Assembly: GCA_031267015.1 (NCBI GenBank)
Contig: JAIRZW010000072.1
Span: forward strand, 1 to 5,676
Origin: Heliobacteriaceae bacterium
Lineage (GTDB): Bacteria; Cyanobacteriota; Vampirovibrionia; Gastranaerophilales; Gastranaerophilaceae
DNA length: 5,676 bases
Reading direction: 5' to 3'
The notes under the pieces are model-generated. The model ran no database searches and had not been told where the DNA came from. It saw only the letters and a list, made by a program, of their open reading frames with translations. Shown here piece by piece: positions 4,621 to 5,676 of this stretch. Positions within the stretch are counted from its first letter, which is position 1, and each line of letters begins with the position of its first letter. The translations under genes were made by a program, and so were the position numbers.

Positions 4621-4955
4621 TTATTTTCATCGACTAAAACGATTTTCGGGGTATGTGTTTTGGCTTCTTCCGGCGTGAAATACGCGTAAGAAACAATAAT
4701 AATCTTGTCGCCCGGCTGGACTTTGCGTGCGGCTGCGCCGTTAAGGCAGATTTGGCCTGAGCCCGCAGCGCCTTTGATTATGTATGTCTGGAAGCGTTCG
4801 CCGTTGTTGATATCCAGAATATCAACCTTTTGCCACTCCTGCATTTGGGCCGCCGCAAGCAGCTCCTCGTCAACGGTGATTGAGCCGACATAATTCAGGT
4901 TCGCGTCTGTCACGGTCGCACGGTGTATTTTGGATTTTAAAAATTCCTGCAACAT
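4581..4955 (-). CDS. panD: Aspartate 1-decarboxylase (pyruvoyl-dependent)
   Basis: Decarboxylates L-aspartate to beta-alanine for pantothenate and CoA synthesis. The 124-aa proenzyme self-cleaves between Gly24 and Ser25 ([13 protein letters not shown]), Ser25 becoming the pyruvoyl cofactor; these are the same positions as in E. coli PanD. Other conserved residues are Lys9 and His11 ([10 protein letters not shown]), Arg54, Thr57 and Tyr58 ([10 protein letters not shown]), and LNGAAA at 71-76. Length is near the usual 116-128. The ATG at 4953-4955 matches the family start; a weak site (CAGG) lies upstream. The core ends near VDENN (112); the remaining residues, [12 protein letters not shown], and the stop are encoded by the palindromic repeat at 4578-4620. 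It follows the barrel gene by 46 nt on the same strand; no strong promoter is seen there, so cotranscription is possible. Confidence 0.96.
   Translation of the reverse strand: MLQEFLKSKIHRATVTDANLNYVGSITVDEELLAAAQMQEWQKVDILDINNGERFQTYIIKGAAGSGQICLNGAAARKVQPGDKIIIVSYAYFTPEEAKTHTPKIVLVDENNSLLPEGEGGAAG
4597..4629 (+). terminator. Probable Rho-independent terminator for yajQ formed by repeat copy 3
   Basis: The GC-rich 9-bp stem (CCTTCTCCC/GGGAGAAGG, 3-nt loop) is followed by GAGTTATTTTC, a T-rich though interrupted tract, 28 nt beyond the yajQ stop. It could end plus-strand transcription before it enters panD antisense. The T-tract is imperfect and starts a few bases after the stem, so termination is likely rather than certain. 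Confidence 0.5.
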
Positions 4956-5001
4956 AGTAACCTGATTTTAAAACAAACAAACTAAAAAGTCTATTGCGGT
5001 T

Positions 5002-5676
5002 TTAGAATTTGAATGTTAGGCCTAACTGGAATGCGACGCCGGTTCTGCCGCCGTTGCGCACGGACACCTGAACGTAGGACATCAGACGGTCTTTCCATGT
5101 TTTTGTTGCACCCACGCCGTACTCTATCCAGCCGTGGCGCATGCTTACGTTCGGAAGGTCAATGCTGCCGGCGCGGCCGTTGACGTTATCATTGATGTTA
5201 TACATGTATAAAGTTGTTAAATAAACGCTCCAGGTTTCGCGGCCATAGATTAAGTTCAGGCCCGGCGCAACGTTGATACCGTTCAGGAAGCCCGAGTTCA
5301 TTGACAGTGTGCCAAAATCCGAATGCCAGTTTTGGTTTCCGAAAATGTTATAAGAAGCCAGAACGCTCGGCTGGATTATGAAGTTGCGTGTCGGGTGGAA
5401 GTTATAAGCGCCTTTGACTGCTGTACCGGCAAACCAGTTTCCTGTTTGGTCGGTAAAACCTTGAACATTCATTTCATTGTTGTAGCCGCCGCCGTAAGCC
5501 ATAACCGAACCGATAAAGTCTTTTCTTGAGAAGGTTCCCATAAAGCCGGCCTGACCGCCGTTCTGGTACATCCCGACACCGTCAAAGGTTTGGTGGCCGC
5601 CATTATAGCTTACGAACGTGGTCGGAAGGAATTTCCAGCCGTGTTTAAGGCTTACTGCATCAAAGTCTGCGCCGAT
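5002..5676 (-). CDS. Autotransporter-type outer-membrane beta-barrel domain (3' part; start outside window)
   Basis: The frame is open from the right edge (nt 5676), giving 224 residues that end in LGLTFKF; the ATG at 5571 is an internal Met. The sequence alternates hydrophobic and polar residues with many aromatic and Gly positions, e.g. WKFLPTTFVSYNGGHQTFDG, GSVMAYGGGYNNEMNV, GAYNFHPTRNFIIQPSVLAS and YLTTLYMYNINDNVNG. This is typical of amphipathic beta-strands. The C-terminal Phe after alternating hydrophobics is the usual outer-membrane barrel signal recognised by the BAM machinery. RNGGRTGVAF near the end fits an autotransporter barrel as I remember the family. The passenger and signal peptide must lie to the right of the window, so cargo and function are unknown. 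Alternatives are another large barrel adhesin or porin-like protein. Confidence 0.8.
   Translation of the reverse strand: MGADFDAVSLKHGWKFLPTTFVSYNGGHQTFDGVGMYQNGGQAGFMGTFSRKDFIGSVMAYGGGYNNEMNVQGFTDQTGNWFAGTAVKGAYNFHPTRNFIIQPSVLASYNIFGNQNWHSDFGTLSMNSGFLNGINVAPGLNLIYGRETWSVYLTTLYMYNINDNVNGRAGSIDLPNVSMRHGWIEYGVGATKTWKDRLMSYVQVSVRNGGRTGVAFQLGLTFKF

Noticed and set aside
4705..4893. Plus-strand open frame opposite panD
   Set aside because: Lies wholly antisense to panD, which has all conserved residues; the frame has no family features.
1..5676. CRISPR array, tRNA, rRNA, insertion sequence or prophage genes
   Set aside because: No regularly spaced direct repeats, cloverleaf-like segments, rRNA motifs, transposase or integrase signatures were seen on either strand; the only repeats are the small palindromes listed.

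Overview
The window looks like a chromosomal segment of a Gram-negative bacterium with moderate to low G+C. The best clues are two class III prepilins with the leader motif FTLAE(I/V)LITLGIIGVVAAL, a C-terminal outer-membrane beta-barrel ending in Phe, and good consensus sigma-70-type promoters. From memory, this pilin style is common in gut Gastranaerophilales (Vampirovibrionia/Melainabacteria) and some other gut lineages. That assignment is tentative; nothing in the window proves it.

Layout, left to right. (1) nt 1-1270, plus strand: the 3' part of nadE (NAD+ synthetase). The synthetase domain is intact, but the glutaminase domain is shortened and lacks recognisable catalytic residues. Two copies of a GC-rich palindromic repeat lie in frame inside the gene. 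(2) nt 1267-2686, minus strand: two paralogous prepilin-like genes, each with its own near-identical consensus promoter and leader. The first converges on nadE with a 4-nt overlap. (3) nt 2720-3424: divergent from the pilins, the ribosomal protein operon rpmI-rplT (L35-L20), without infC immediately upstream. (4) nt 3425-3929: a long inverted repeat that buries the Shine-Dalgarno of an unrecognised 128-aa Met/Gly-rich protein with one membrane segment. (5) nt 3930-4569: an extended -10 promoter, a leader carrying a small palindromic repeat, and yajQ. (6) nt 4578-4955, minus strand: panD (aspartate 1-decarboxylase), whose last codons and stop lie in a third copy of the palindromic repeat. (7) nt 5002-5676, minus strand: the 3' part of an autotransporter-type beta-barrel gene that runs off the right edge.

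The genes do not form one pathway. NadE and PanD are cofactor enzymes (NAD and pantothenate/CoA), L35/L20 belong to the 50S subunit, and the pilins and the barrel are envelope or surface components. No CRISPR array, tRNA, rRNA, transposase or phage gene is visible. The most unusual signal is the palindromic repeat family, found three times and in each case overlapping coding sequence. Next are the apparent loss of the glutaminase site in NadE, the twin pilin promoters, and the hairpin over the 128-aa gene's ribosome binding site.
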